Positions 18,297 through 28,525 of a stretch of DNA of 32,310 nucleotides are shown here, one piece after another. The position numbers and the translations under genes are program-made. The stretch is from Penium margaritaceum (lineage: Eukaryota > Streptophyta > Zygnematophyceae > Desmidiales > Peniaceae), in contig SZWC01007330.1 of the NCBI GenBank assembly GCA_023375785.1, forward strand, positions 45,774 through 78,083. Reading direction: 5' to 3'. The notes beneath the pieces were generated by a model, which had not been told where the DNA came from, did no database searches, and saw nothing but the letters and a program-made list of their open reading frames with translations. Numbering within the stretch: position 1 is the stretch's first letter; every line of letters starts with the position of its first letter.

Positions 18297-18972
18297 TGCG
18301 CGAGATGCAAGACATCCCCTACTAGTCCGCCTTGGGTAGCATCATGTACGCCAGGGTAGGGACTCGTCCAAACATCTGCTATGCACTAAGACAAGTGAGC
18401 AGATTCGTGGCCAACCGAGGGCAACAACACCTACAAAAGACACGTCACATGGGCCTTGTCCTTGGACGCCAAGAATGTACGGACCGCCTTTGCCTGAAGT
18501 GCTACACCAACGCTAACTGGGGAAGAAATCTTGACGACGAAAATCCACCTCTTCATACGTGTGCATCTTGAATGGCGCTGCCATCTCATGGGCCAGGAGG
18601 AAGCAGGATTATGTTTCCATGTCCATGGTTGAGGCAGAGTATGTTGCTCTATCTAAGTTGTGCAAGGAGACTCAGTGGCTACGAAGCCTGCTTGGCGAAA
18701 TGACAGTGCCACAGAAGGTTGCCACGTTTGTACACGTGGACAACATGAGCGTCCTCTCGATGGTTGAAGACGAGATCATCTCCCAGCAAACGGAGCACAT
18801 CGACATACGTTACCACTACTCACATGACCTAGTCATGAAGAACGTGGTGGACATGCAGCACTGTAGAACCAAGAGCACGCTTGCTGACTGCATGACGAAG
18901 CCGCTGGAGAGCGACATGCACTATGCAGGAATTTTTGGATTCGGCATGAGGAGTACGGTAGAGGAAGGGTGA
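18297..18972 (+). pseudogene. Element B/D RNase H
   Basis: Two overlapping frames (18332-18571 and 18559-18972) cover the connection region (GSIMYARVGTRPNICYA) and RNase H: CYTNANWG has Asn where the first catalytic Asp is expected, EAEYVALSKLCKE has the catalytic Glu, and VDNMSVLSM keeps the next Asp. It ends at TGA 18970-18972 in the same place as element E. A deletion near 18425 and a frameshift near 18550 break it. Confidence 0.75.
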
Positions 18973-19020
18973 GCCCCAAGGCTTTGATGGAGCCCAGTGA
19001 GCGACAGATGGACAGAGGTG

Positions 19021-19033
19021 CAAGGAAGAGATT
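19021..19033 (+). promoter_or_regulatory. Polypurine tract of element B/D
   Basis: CAAGGAAGAGATT lies directly before the LTR2 start TGTTGAAATGG. It is about 50 nt after the pol stop codon and would prime plus-strand synthesis. Confidence 0.6.
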
Positions 19034-19686
19034 TGTTGAAATGGTATGCACCTTGTCCATTGCCTAGCATGTTAGCTGTACATACTGAGAAGGCCTGCAA
19101 TTCTCTATGGAGTACGTCCCCTTGGTTTGTTCCGAGATGGGCCACGAATGCACTGCCCATAATGGGTACGTCCCTTGTGGATCATCATAGGAATCATAGC
19201 TTTGTGGCCTAGTTGAATAGGCGCCAGAGTCTCAAATGAAAGGTTAAGGGTTCAAACATTGCAACGGCCGCAATTTACTTCGTGGCCCCAATTGGGACAG
19301 GAAGGTTCTAGGAATCTTACTAGAGCCTGCCTTGAGGATGACACTTGGCGGTCGAAGGACGCGCTAAGTACGACTGTAGGTTAAGGTTGGCTCCCGTGGA
19401 GCCACTACAAGTAAAATCCTTAGTAAAGCTCTCCAGGTATAGAAGCTTGTTCCTTGCATGCATTCATTTAGAGTTCTTGCCTTTTAGACTCCTCACAGAG
19501 TGTCCAACCAAAGGTAGACACTAAAGACCAACATGCGGACTTTGTGAGGTTGCAAACCAACCGAACCTAAAGTGTGGATCCCTCGTTCGAGGGTGATATG
19601 TTATCTTGGTTGCAATACCAAGAGCGGTTTGCAACCTCCCATGTCGGGATCCGTTTTCAAGACCGTTGCTATCCGGCGCATTGACA
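19034..19686 (+). repeat. LTR2 (X family), shared by B/D and E
   Basis: 653 bp, TGTTGAAATGG to TTGACA. A polypurine tract stands on its left and a primer-binding site on its right, so it ends one element and begins the next. It contains the tRNA-like module at 19205-19275 (A box TGGCCTAGTTGA, B box GGGTTCAAAC at 19248-19257; T run only TTT), a TATA variant TATAGAA near 19439, and the U5 hairpin at 19604-19623. Confidence 0.85.
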
Positions 19687-19688
19687 AA

Positions 19689-19703
19689 GGGTTATGGGCC
19701 CAC
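19689..19703 (+). promoter_or_regulatory. Primer-binding site of element E
   Basis: GGGTTATGGGCCCAC, perfect over 15 bases to the anticodon arm of plant initiator tRNA, two bases after LTR2. Confidence 0.75.
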
Positions 19704-20100
19704 ACTTTTGGTTTGAAGGCACCCTTCCAAGATTGACTAGCGCGTGGTCTTGCACGGCGCACAGGTACAATAGGAACACGACCATCAAACGACTCCATCG
19801 GCATCTTCATGTAGGGTGCATGCACGTTGTGGACTAGGGGACGAGGATGAGCTCTGACCATATTGGACACAATCCTCGAGCCCCAACGGGATTAAGCTCT
19901 ACCCCTTTTTAAAAGGTGGTATGAACCTGAGTTCATTCTCTCACGACGGCACCATCGCCTTAGGCGATCATTGGCAGGAGGGTATGCAACGGAACCAACT
20001 GCACCTTTTGACAATGGTCGCAGTCAGCGGCCTCATTTGCCTCATTGGCCTCAAGAAAGAAGAGTAGTAGCAAAGCAGAGAAGACAAGCAACCGCAGGAA
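19704..20100 (+). other. Leader of element E
   Basis: Untranslated region homologous to the leaders of B/D and C, with only one clear copy of the 9-bp unit (19792-19800) and a degenerate second. No gene. It ends at an ATG at 20101 which may be the gag start. Confidence 0.55.
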
Positions 20101-21191
20101 ATGGCGGACCCTAAACCCTAAACCCTATGTCCAAACTCACGGGGACAGGTTTTCCCTTGTGGAAATGGCAGTTTGAGATTGTCATGAACGTGCATGGCTA
20201 CCTCGACATCCTAAAAGGGATCGAGACAGCACCCGCCGATGAGACCGTGATGACCTGACCTTGCAACATGGACGATGAAGAACAACATGGCTCTCGCCAT
20301 TCTTGTGACGTCCATCAATGAGACTCAACACTCCCACATCACATGATGCACGTTGGCTGCTGAAGCCTACGCAAACCTCTCACGTGTGCATCAATTGATC
20401 ACCCTAGAAAACCAACTCTTCATCTTCCAAACGTTGATGTCGAAGAGGGTGAACGAAGGAGAATGGATACCCGCATTTTTTCAGTCATTCGACAACGTGT
20501 TGCAGGAGTTCCAACAAATGAAATGAAATCTCGACTCCAACATGCGTGCCATGATCCTTCTGATGTCATTGCTGGAAAGCTAGGGATCCTTGATCACCGT
20601 ATTTGGCGGTTGAAAGGAGGTAGATCTGATGTATGAGGCTGTCGCTGATCACGTCGCAACGAGTCCATACGACACAGTGGTAGTGAGGCAAATATCTCAG
20701 CCTATGCCTCTCGCTTCGGTGGACAAGGTGCAAGCTCTCGCTCCAGTCAAGGCAGCAGCGAAAGTGGTGGCGGTGGAGGGAAAGGCAATGGTAGCGAGAA
20801 GACTTCCAAGAATTCTTGCAATTGTCACAACTATGGCAAGGCTGGGCACTAGGCTAGGGAATGCTGTGGTCCCAAAAACGAAAGTGGGACAAATGGTGGG
20901 AAGGAGAAGAATGAGCTCACCAACATGATGGCTAAGGGGCTTCCCATGAAGGGGGCATCGATCCTTAGGCCAGGGGTATTCGCCCTAGACTCGGGCACCA
21001 ACCACCACTCATCAAAAGAGAAGGGTGGATTTGTCTCCATGGCGAAATCTGTCATGCGCATCAAGTGTGCAAACGGTGGCGTTGTTCAAGCCATGAACAA
21101 AGGGGACAAGGTGATAACGTTCAACGTGAACGGTGCGGAGAAGGCAGTCAACCTTCAGAAGGTGGTGTAAATCCCCTCCTTTGCAGCCAAC
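20101..21191 (+). pseudogene. Element E gag and protease remnant
   Basis: The ATG at 20101 opens MADPKP and then runs into TAA within a telomere-like repeat (20109-20127). Gag homology follows in several frames (YLDILKGIE near 20190). Stops replace Trp near 20524, 20582 and 20613. The zinc knuckle region near 20810-20870 has lost Cys residues. The protease frame 20925-21170 has the active site LDSGTNHHSS and ends at a TAA that replaces Tyr in VVYMPSF. Continuation follows at 21192. Confidence 0.7.
20109..20127 (+). repeat. Short telomere-like repeat (CCCTAAA)2CCCTA
   Basis: 2.7 units of the plant-type telomere repeat stand directly after the putative gag ATG of element E. B lacks this region (deleted) and F has no such repeat before the same gag segment, so it may be private to E. 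Confidence 0.6.
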
Positions 21192-22592
21192 TTGTTGTCC
21201 GTCTCACAAATCACCTACAACAACATGACAGTGGTGTTCACCAACAAGGAAGCTGTGGCCCTAAAAAACGAGGACATCCAGATTTTGTACACCAAAGACG
21301 ACCTCATGCTTCAAGTTCCAAGAGTCGACGACCTCTACATGCTTCAAACCAAAGTCACCAAGGCGTCGGATGAGGGACTCGCATGTGCCACCAAGACAGT
21401 GGCACCGGAGCCAAAAGATGCACCAACGACGGCACTTGCGGCCGCCAGATCAACCAAGGACAGTGACGCTGAACTGTGGCACCGGCAATTTGGCCATGTG
21501 GCCAATAACACGCTGCAAAAGATGCAGGAGCAAGAGGTAGTCCGTGGAATGGAAGGGTGCACCATGAAGCATGAAGAAGGTTGTACATTGTGTGAACCAT
21601 GCCTCCAAGCGATGGCAAAGAAGAAGCCGTTTGAAGAGGAGGTCAACGAGCAGAGCATGTCTTGAAACTGATACACAATGACGTGTGTGGACCCTTCTGC
21701 ACACTGTCTAATGGAGGAAGCAAGTACTTGTTGACCTTCATTGACGACCACAGCCGCCAGTTGTGGATCTACTTCCTGAAAGCAAAGGGAGAGGTCAAGG
21801 AGAAGCTCCTCGAGTTCGTCGCCATGGTAGTACGGCAAACGTCCAAGAAAGTGAAGACGCTCCGAAGTGACAACGGGGGTGAGTACGAGGCTTGCAAGCC
21901 TTGGATCAAGCATCATGGCATCCGCCATGAGCAAACCACCCCTTACAACCCCCAAAGTAACGTCGTGGCCAAGAGGATGAACTAGACCCTGCTTGGCATG
22001 GTGCAAAGCATGCTCTTTAACGCCAAGCTCCCACCTCGCTTTTGGGTAGAAGTAGCAACAACGGCCTGCTACCTCTTGAATCTCACACCAGCAACCGCCT
22101 TGCAAAAGTGTGGAAAGGAGCAGGACAAGCAGCTGAAGACCCCACAGGAAGTCGGGAAAGAAACCCAACGCATCTCATTTGAAGGTGTTTGGGTCAACTG
22201 CATGGGTGAAGATCCAGTCGGTAGAAGGTGGAGGCAAGCTCGACGCACGTTCCAAGAAGTGTGTCATGGTCGGGTATGACACATCACACAAAGCCTATCG
22301 GCTTTGGGTAGAGGCACGCGGCAAGCTCGTGAGGAGCCGCGGCGTTGTTTTTGACGAACGCACCCTTGAGAATGGAGAGCAGCTGGACCCGAACCTCACT
22401 CCCAAAGTGGGAGAGTGGATAGTGTTGCTTGAGTCTGGGGACCAAGCACTCGACAACTGGCTCGCTTTGCAAGCACGTGGTGGGAATGGGAGAGTAGCTG
22501 CGGAGGATGACGGAGCATCTGACATGGAAGCGGTAACCGGGGCGTCCATGGCTTTTGAGTCTGACATGGAGTCTGACAACTCTTTTGATTAG
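21192..22592 (+). pseudogene. Element E protease end, GAG-pre-integrase and integrase
   Basis: The frame 21192-21665 carries the end of protease and the zinc domain before integrase (LWHRQFGHVANN to CEPC). 21662-21985 is the integrase core: first Asp kept (IHNDVCGPF), second kept (SDNGGEYE), third position Lys instead of Glu (VVAKRMN), then a TAG for Gln at 21983-21985. 21998-22279 and 22179-22592 continue the C-terminal region in two frames (small deletion near 22150) and reach the acidic linker. Integrase is inactive by substitution as well as by the breaks. Confidence 0.75.
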
Positions 22593-22615
22593 ACAACGAC
22601 AACAAAAAACCACCT

Positions 22616-23308
22616 GTGGAAGCACTAGCACCAAAGCAAGAAGCCGCACCACTACCCCTGCACAGTTTCCCACCAAAGAGAGCACCTTTGCGATATGAGG
22701 ATGATTGGACCGGCCTTAGCATGTCGTGCATGGCTCGGGGAGAGCCATCCATAGTGGCAAAGGCAATGAATGGCCCAGATGCGGACAAGTGGAAGGAGGC
22801 AGTGGACAGCGAGCGCGCGTCCATTGCCAAGAATGGCACGTGGGTGCTTGTGGATAGACCTGACAAGGCCCACGTGGTGTGATCCAAGTGGGTCCTCCGA
22901 GTGAAGAAGAAGCACGACGGCAGCATCGACAAGTTCAAGCCAAGGGTAGTGGCTAAGGGGTTCTCTCAACGCCCATGCTCCGAGTACGATGAGGCGTTTG
23001 CGCCCATCGTGATCTTTTCCTCCATCTGCTCTCTCCTTGGAATTGTAGCCGCAAAGAACCTCGAGATACACCAGATGGACGTCAAGACAACTTTTCTTTA
23101 TGGGAAGCTTGACAAGAAAGTGTTGATGGAGGTGCCCAAAGGAGTCAAAGCCCCCAAGGGCAAGGTGTTCTAGTTGGTGAGAGCACTCTACGGGCTGAAA
23201 ACAGGCCCGAAGGATGTGGTACAAACAGATCGACGGTTTCATGACCAGCCTCTCCTTCGCGCATTTCCAAAATGAACCGAGCATGTACGTGCACGATGAT
23301 GGGAGAGG
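22616..23308 (+). pseudogene. Element E reverse transcriptase, N-terminal half
   Basis: Frame 22616-22882 includes the linker and WKEAVDSERASIAKNGTW, ending at a TGA (22880-22882) that replaces Gly. 22901-23173 holds STTFLYGKLDKK-type sequence (IHQMDVKTTFLYGKLDK) and ends at a TAG for Lys. A one-base insertion near 23200 (GLKTGPKDVV) shifts the next part out of frame until 23309. It is the upstream half of the open RT/RNase H piece that follows. Confidence 0.75.
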
Positions 23309-24319
23309 ATGATGCTGGTTGCACTGTACGTGGATGATCTGATCATTTGCTCGTCTTCGTTTGAGCTACTGGATGAGCTGAAGTATGACCTCACCAAAAG
23401 GTTCAAGATGAAGGACATGGGGCCTCTCGAGTACTACCTCGGGACTACCATCCACCGCAACCGAGTAGCAGGCACCATCGAACTCAACCAAACCAAATAC
23501 ATCGGTGAGGTACTCAAGCGCTACTACATGGAAGACTGGAAACCTCTCAGCACCCCAAGGACGACTGATACAAAGCTGAAGGCCTCCATGTCCCCAAGCA
23601 ATGAAGTAGAAAAAAGGGAGATGCAGGATTTCCCCTACCAGTCCGCCGTGGGTAGCATCATGTACACCATGGTAGGGACTCATTCGGACATTTGCTATGC
23701 TGTGGGACAAGTGAGCAGATTCGAGGCCAACCCAGGGCTAAAACACTGGCAGGCAGTAAAGCGCATCTTCCGCTATGTACAAAAGATACGTCACATGGGC
23801 CTTGTTCTTGGAGGCCAAGAAGGAACGGATCCCCTTTGGCTGAAGTGCTACACCAACGCAAACTGGGGAGGAAATGTTGACGACCAAAAATCCACCTCTG
23901 GATACATGTCCATCTTGAATGGCACTGCCATCTCATGGGCTATCAGGAAGCAGGATTGTATTTTCGTGTCCACAGCTGAGGCAGAGTACGTTGCTCTGTC
24001 TGAGTTGTGCAAGGAGACGGAGTGGCTGCACAGCCTGCTTGGCAAAATGAGAGTGCCACAGAAGGATGCCATGGTCATACAAGTGGAGAACATGAGCGCC
24101 ATCTCGATGGCTGTAGACGAGATCATCTCCCAACGAACAAAGCACATGGACATATGTTACAGCTACTCACGTGACGTGGTCATGAAGAACGTGGTGGACT
24201 TAGAGCACTGTGGAACCAAGAGCATGCTTGCTGACTGCATGACGAAGCCATTGGAGAGCGACATGCACTATGCATGCATTCGTGGATTCCGCATGAGGAA
24301 TGCGGTAGAGGAAGGGTGA
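23309..24319 (+). CDS. Element E RT C-terminal half and RNase H (longest intact piece)
   Basis: A 336-residue frame open to the natural pol stop. Residues 1-12 hold the catalytic box (LVALYVDDLI); DMGPLEYYLGT and YQSAVGSIMY follow. RNase H occupies about residues 175-325: CYTNANWGGN has Asn for the usual first Asp, EAEYVALSELCKE keeps the Glu, and VENMSAIS has Glu where Asp is usual. The sequence ends with the C-terminal segment GFRMRNAVEEG shared with D. The internal ATG is only the first Met after a frameshift, not a true start. Two altered RNase H residues make activity unlikely. Confidence 0.8.
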   Translation: MMLVALYVDDLIICSSSFELLDELKYDLTKRFKMKDMGPLEYYLGTTIHRNRVAGTIELNQTKYIGEVLKRYYMEDWKPLSTPRTTDTKLKASMSPSNEVEKREMQDFPYQSAVGSIMYTMVGTHSDICYAVGQVSRFEANPGLKHWQAVKRIFRYVQKIRHMGLVLGGQEGTDPLWLKCYTNANWGGNVDDQKSTSGYMSILNGTAISWAIRKQDCIFVSTAEAEYVALSELCKETEWLHSLLGKMRVPQKDAMVIQVENMSAISMAVDEIISQRTKHMDICYSYSRDVVMKNVVDLEHCGTKSMLADCMTKPLESDMHYACIRGFRMRNAVEEG

Positions 24320-24367
24320 GCCCCAAGGCTTTGATGGAGCCCAGAGAGCGACAGATGGACAGAGGTG

Positions 24368-24380
24368 CAAGGGAGAAATT
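24368..24380 (+). promoter_or_regulatory. Polypurine tract of element E
   Basis: GCAAGGGAGAAAT precedes LTR3, about 48 nt after the pol stop. Confidence 0.55.
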
Positions 24381-25034
24381 TATTGAACTGGTATGCACCT
24401 TGTCCACTGCCTTTGCTGGGTAGCTGCACATACAGACAAGGCATGCACCGCTTTATGAAGTACTTACCCTTGGTCTGTTCCGAGATGGGCCAGGAATGTA
24501 CTGTCAATAATGGGTATGTCCCCTATGGATCATCATAGGAACCATAGGTTTGTGGCCTAGTTGAATAGGCGCCGGAGTTTAAAACAAAATACTGCGTGTT
24601 CAAACCTTGCAACGGTCACAATTTTCTTTGTGGCCCAAACTAGGACAGGAAGCTTCTAGGAAGCTTACTAGAGCCTGCCTTGAGGATGACGCTTGGCGGT
24701 CTAAGGACGCGCCAAGTAGGACTGTAGGTTGAGGTTGGCTCCAGTGGAGCCACTAGAAGCAGAAGCTTTAACAAAGCAATACAAGCATAAAAGCATGTAC
24801 CTTGTAGGCATCCATTTAAAGTTCTTGCCTTTGAGACTCCTCACAGAGTGTCCAACCAAAGGTACACACTAAAGACCAACATGCAGACTTTTTGAGGCTG
24901 CAAACCAAATAAACCTAAATTGTGGATCTTTCGTTCGAGGGTGATATGTTATCTTGGTTGCAATTCCAAGAGCGGTTGGCGGCCTCCCATGTCGAGACCC
25001 GTTTTCTAGACCGTTGCTATCCTACGCATTGACA
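24381..25034 (+). repeat. LTR3 (X family), 3' LTR of element E
   Basis: 654 bp, TATTGAACTGG to TTGACA. It carries the tRNA-like module at 24553-24625 (A box 24553-24564, B box GTGTTCAAACC 24596-24606, TTTT 24622-24625). Its TATA box is changed to CATAAAA, and the U5 hairpin has one mismatch. The last 286 bp are repeated directly after it. Confidence 0.85.
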
Positions 25035-25320
25035 GCCACTACAAGCAGAAGCTTTAGCAAATCTCTACAAGTATAAAAGCATGTACCTTGCATGCATCTA
25101 TTTACAGTTCTTGCCATTGAGACTCCTCACAGAGTGTCCAACCAAAGGTAGACAATAAAGACCAACATGCGGACTTTGTGAGGTTGCCAACGAAATGAAC
25201 CTAAAGTGTGGATCCCTCGTTCGAGGGTGATATGTTATCTTGGTTGTAATACCAAGAGCGTTTGGCAGCCTCCCATGTCGGGACCCGTTTTCTAGACTGT
25301 TGTTATCCGGCGCATTGACA
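25035..25320 (+). repeat. Tandem duplicate of the last 286 bp of LTR3
   Basis: 25035-25320 has the same length and order as 24749-25034, from GCCACTA to TTGACA, with roughly ten percent mismatches by eye. It keeps an intact TATAAAA (25072-25078) and U5 hairpin, unlike LTR3. It is followed at once by the right target duplication ATATC, so it counts as the array's outer end. Confidence 0.8.
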
Positions 25321-25325
25321 ATATC
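25321..25325. repeat. Right target-site duplication of the tandem array (ATATC)
   Basis: Matches AAATC at 7487-7491 at four of five positions and equals the uninterrupted LTR sequence at the target. It is also part of F's 3' LTR. Confidence 0.7.
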
Positions 25326-25880
25326 ACCCTTGAACGAGGGATCCACACTTTAGGTTCATTCGGTTTGCAACCTTACGAAGTCCACATAAAGGTCTTTAGT
25401 GTCTACTACTGGTTGGACACTCTATGAGGAGTCTCAAAGGCAAGAACTATAAATGAATGCATGCAGGACACAGGCTTCTATAATCGCCGAGCATTGCTTA
25501 TGCTTCTACTCATATTGGCTTCACAGGAACCAACCCCAGCCTACAATCCTACTTTGCGCGTCCTAAGACCGCCGATTTTCATCCTCAAACCAGACTCTAG
25601 TGAGCTTCCTAGAAGCTTCCTGTCCCATTTTGGGCCATAAAGAAAAATGCGACCGTCGCAGGATTTGATCCAGCGACCCATGAGTTCTGGCGCCTGTCCC
25701 AACTAGGCCACAATGTTGTGTTTCCTATGATGATCCTCAGGGGACATAGCCATTATGGGCAGTGCATTCTTGGCCTATCTCAGAACAGACCAAGGAGACG
25801 TACTCCAAAGAGCAGTGCATGCCTTGCCTTTCTGTGCAACCAGACAGCTAGCCAGTGGACAAGGTGCATATGATTCAACA
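25321..25880 (-). repeat. Element F 3' LTR, main part
   Basis: Reverse-oriented X-family LTR from the point where the fragment 7400-7486 stopped to its start TGTTGAATCAT (minus strand, at 25880). With the fragment it makes about 647 bp. The tRNA-like module lies at 25643-25710 (minus strand: A box TGGCCTAGTTGG, B box GGATCAAATCC at 25661-25671, TTTTT). Together with LTR3 it forms a long inverted repeat. Confidence 0.85.
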
Positions 25881-25892
25881 AATCTCTCCCTT
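25881..25892 (-). promoter_or_regulatory. Polypurine tract of element F
   Basis: On the minus strand GGGAGAGATT stands directly before the LTR start TGTTGAA. Confidence 0.6.
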
Positions 25893-25941
25893 GCACCTTG
25901 GTCCATCTGTCGCTCACTGAGCTCCATCAATGCCTTGGTTC

Positions 25942-26773
25942 TCACCCTTCCTCTACCACACTCCTCATGCCAAATCCACAAATGCTGCATAGTGCAAGTC
26001 GCTCTCCAGGGGCTTTATCATGCAGTCAGCAAGCATGCTCTTGGTTCCGTAGTGTTGCAAGTCCACCACGTTCTTCATGACCAGGTCATGTGAGTAGTGG
26101 TTGCGTATGTCAATGTGCTTCGTTCACCGGGAGATTTTCTTATCTTCAGCCATCGAGATGCCACTCATGTTATCCACATACACAATTGTGGCATCCTTCT
26201 GTAGCACTATCATTTTGCCAAGCAGGTTGCGCACCCACTGAGTCTCCTTGCACAACTCAGACATACTCTGCTTCACCCGTGGACACGGAAACACAATCCT
26301 GTTTGTGTTGGCCCATGACATGGCAGCGCCATTCAAGATGCATACGTATCCAAAGGTGGATTTCCGGTCATCAAGATTTTCTCCCGAGTCGGCGTCAGTG
26401 TAGCACTTGAGGAAGAGGGGGTCCGTACCTTCTTGGCCTCCAAGTACGAGGCCCATGTGATGTGTCTACTGTACATAGCGCAGGATGCACTTGATTGCCT
26501 GCCAATGTTGTGGCCCTGGGTTGGCCATGAAACTGCCCACTTGTCCCACAGCGTAGCAGATGTCCGGATGAGTATCTACCATGGCGTACATGGTGCTACC
26601 CACGGGGGACTAGTAGGGATGTCATGCATCTCACTTTGTTGTGCTTCATTGCTTGGCAACATTGAGGCCTTTAGTTTTGCATCGGTCGTCATAAGGGTGC
26701 TGACAGGTTTGCAATCTTCCATGTGATATAACTTTAGTACCTCATCAATGTATTTGGTTTGGTTGAGTTCCAT
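25942..26773 (-). pseudogene. Element F RNase H and connection region
   Basis: Minus-strand pieces: 26773-26576 (LNQTKYIDEVLKLYHMEDCKP, the end of RT), 26456-26124 (MGLVLGGQEGTDPL then CYTDADSGENLDD, with the first RNase H Asp kept), and the C-terminal part to the TGA at 25942-25944 (minus). Frame breaks lie near 26580 and 26120 and in between. The order and end match element E. Confidence 0.7.
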
Positions 26774-26815
26774 GGTGCCTGACGATCGGTTGCAGTGGAT
26801 GGCAATCCAGAGGTT

Positions 26816-27310
26816 TTACTTGAGAGGACCCATATTCTTCATTTTGAATCTTTTGCTCAGGTCAGACTTTCGCTCATCCAGCAGCTTGACCGAAGAAGAG
26901 AAAATGATCAGATCATCCACATACAGTGCAACGAGCATCAGCCGACTCCCCTTATCGCGCACATACATGCTAGGATCATTTTGGCAATGCGCAAAGGAGA
27001 GACCGGTCATGAAACCTTCCATCTCTTTGTACCATATCCTTGGGGCCTGCTTCAGCCCGTGGAGCGCTTTCTCCAACATCCACACCTTGCCCTCGGGAGC
27101 TTTGACTCCTTTGGGTACCTCCATCAGCACTTCCTTGTCAAGCTTCCCATAGAGGAAACCTGTCATGATGTCCATCTGGTGTATCTCCACATTCTTTATG
27201 GCTCCGATGGCAAGGAAAGAGCGGATGGGGGCAAAGGTCATGACAGGCGTAAACGTCTTGTCATACTCAGAGTCCGGGCGTTGAAAGGACACCTTTGCCA
27301 CTATCCTCAT
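26816..27310 (-). pseudogene. Element F reverse transcriptase core
   Basis: A 164-residue open piece: VSFQRPDSEYDKTFTPVMTF, EIHQMDIMTGFLYGKLDKEV, LHGLKQAPRIWYKEM and the catalytic box LVALYVDDLI near 26900-26930, then FKMKNMGPLK. All key RT motifs of this part are present, but it is cut off on both sides by frame changes. Confidence 0.75.
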
Positions 27311-27870
27311 CTTTAAGTTTTTGAATTTTTTTGTCTTGCTTCTTCTTCACGCAGAGGACCCACTTGGATCCCATCGCGTGGGCCTTGTCGGTTCTATCCA
27401 CCAGCACCCATGTGTAATTCTCGGCAATGGACGCCATGGGAGTGAGGATCGGGTCCAGCCGCTCTCCCTTTTCAAGGGTGCGTTCGTCAAACACAACGTC
27501 GCGGCTCCTGATGAACTTGCGTGTTGCGTGGTTTTAAAGCCAATAGGCTTTGTGTGACGTGTCGTACCCAACCATGATGCACTTTGTGGAACGTGCGTCT
27601 AACTTGCGTCGACCTTTTCGCGATTGGATCTTCACCTGATGAAGTTGACCCGAACACCTTAAGATGAGAGGCGTTGGGTTTCTTTCCCAACCATGCTTCT
27701 TGTGCGAACTTCAGCTGCTTGTCCTGCTGCTTTCCACGCTTCTGCAAGGCGGTTATTGGTGTGAGGTTCAAGAGGTAGCAGGCCATTGTTACAGCTGCAG
27801 TCCAAAAGCGAGGTGGGAGCGTGGCGTCGAAGAGCATGCTTCGCACCATGCCGAGTAGGGTCTGGTTCAT
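27311..27870 (-). pseudogene. Element F integrase C-terminus and linker
   Basis: Frame 27870-27487 (minus) begins MNQTLLGMVRSMLFDATLPP, right after the third catalytic residue, and includes the WLGKKPNASHLKVFGS segment. 27494-27267 (minus) holds FDERTLEKGERLDP and the start of RT in one run; most of the acidic linker present in D and E is missing between them (near 27440), so a deletion is inferred. Confidence 0.7.
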
Positions 27871-28400
27871 CCATTCGGCAACGCCATTGCTTTGGGGGTT
27901 ATAAGGGGTGGTTTTCTCGTGACAGATCCCATGATGCTTGAGCCAAGGCTTGCATGCCTTGTACTCACCCCGTTGTCACTTTGGAGCGGCTTCACCTTCT
28001 TGGACGTTTGCTACTCTACCATAGAGAGGAACTCTAGGAGCTTCTCCTTGACCTCTTCCTTTGTTTTGAGGAAGTAGATCCACAACTTGCGGCTGTAGTC
28101 ATCAAGGAAGGTCAGGAAGTACTTGTTTCCTCTGTTACATGTCGTGAAAAAGGTTCCACACATGTCACTATGGATCAGGTCCAAGACATTCTCCGCTGGT
28201 TGATCTCCTCTCCTAAACGGCTTCTTCTTTGCCTTTGCTTGGAGGCATGGTTTACACAGCGTACACGCTTCTCCATGCTTCATGGTACACCCTTCCATTC
28301 CATGCACTACCTCTTGCTCCTACATCTTCTGCAGCGTGCTGTTGGCCACTGACCAAATCTCTGGTGCCGCAAGTCAGCGTCGGTGTCCTTGGTTGATGTG
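27871..28400 (-). pseudogene. Element F GAG-pre-integrase and integrase core
   Basis: The frame 28307-28011 (minus) reads MHGMEGCTMKHGEACTLCKP, then PAENVLDLIHSDMCG with the first catalytic Asp, and the core up to LLEFLSMVE, where a TAG ends it. The second Asp region (about 27960-27995, minus) is shifted. The third catalytic residue is kept as Glu in NGVAEWMNQ (about 27862-27890, minus). The upstream zinc pair of His (FGHV) is damaged near 28350. Confidence 0.7.
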
Positions 28401-28525
28401 GCGGCTGCATCGGTCATCGGTGGTGCATCCTTTGGCTTCGGTGCCACTGTCTTGGTGGCACATGCAAGTCCGTCATCCAACGTCTTGGTGACTTTGGTTT
28501 GAAGCAGGTGGAGGCCGTCAACTCT

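Larger units (their letters stand above)
7492..25320 (+). mobile_element. Tandem array LTR1 - element B/D - LTR2 - element E - LTR3
   Basis: Three full plus-strand X-family LTRs separate two internal regions, and LTR2 is followed by a primer-binding site and preceded by a polypurine tract, so it is 3' LTR of B/D and 5' LTR of E at once. The outer ends carry a matching 5-bp target duplication, so the array moved in, or formed from something that moved in, at one site. LTR-LTR recombination between copies is the usual explanation. Element C is nested in B/D. Confidence 0.75.

Noticed and set aside
21344..22168. A 274-residue minus-strand open frame opposite element E
   Set aside because: It is the antisense of protease and integrase coding sequence; similar long antisense frames occur opposite the same genes in C and D.
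7487..25320. An 18-kb inversion with breakpoints inside an LTR, to explain the split reverse LTR at 7400 and 25321
   Set aside because: The inserted block begins and ends with LTR ends and a near-matching 5-bp duplication, and the two LTR parts keep the same orientation, so transposition explains all of it.
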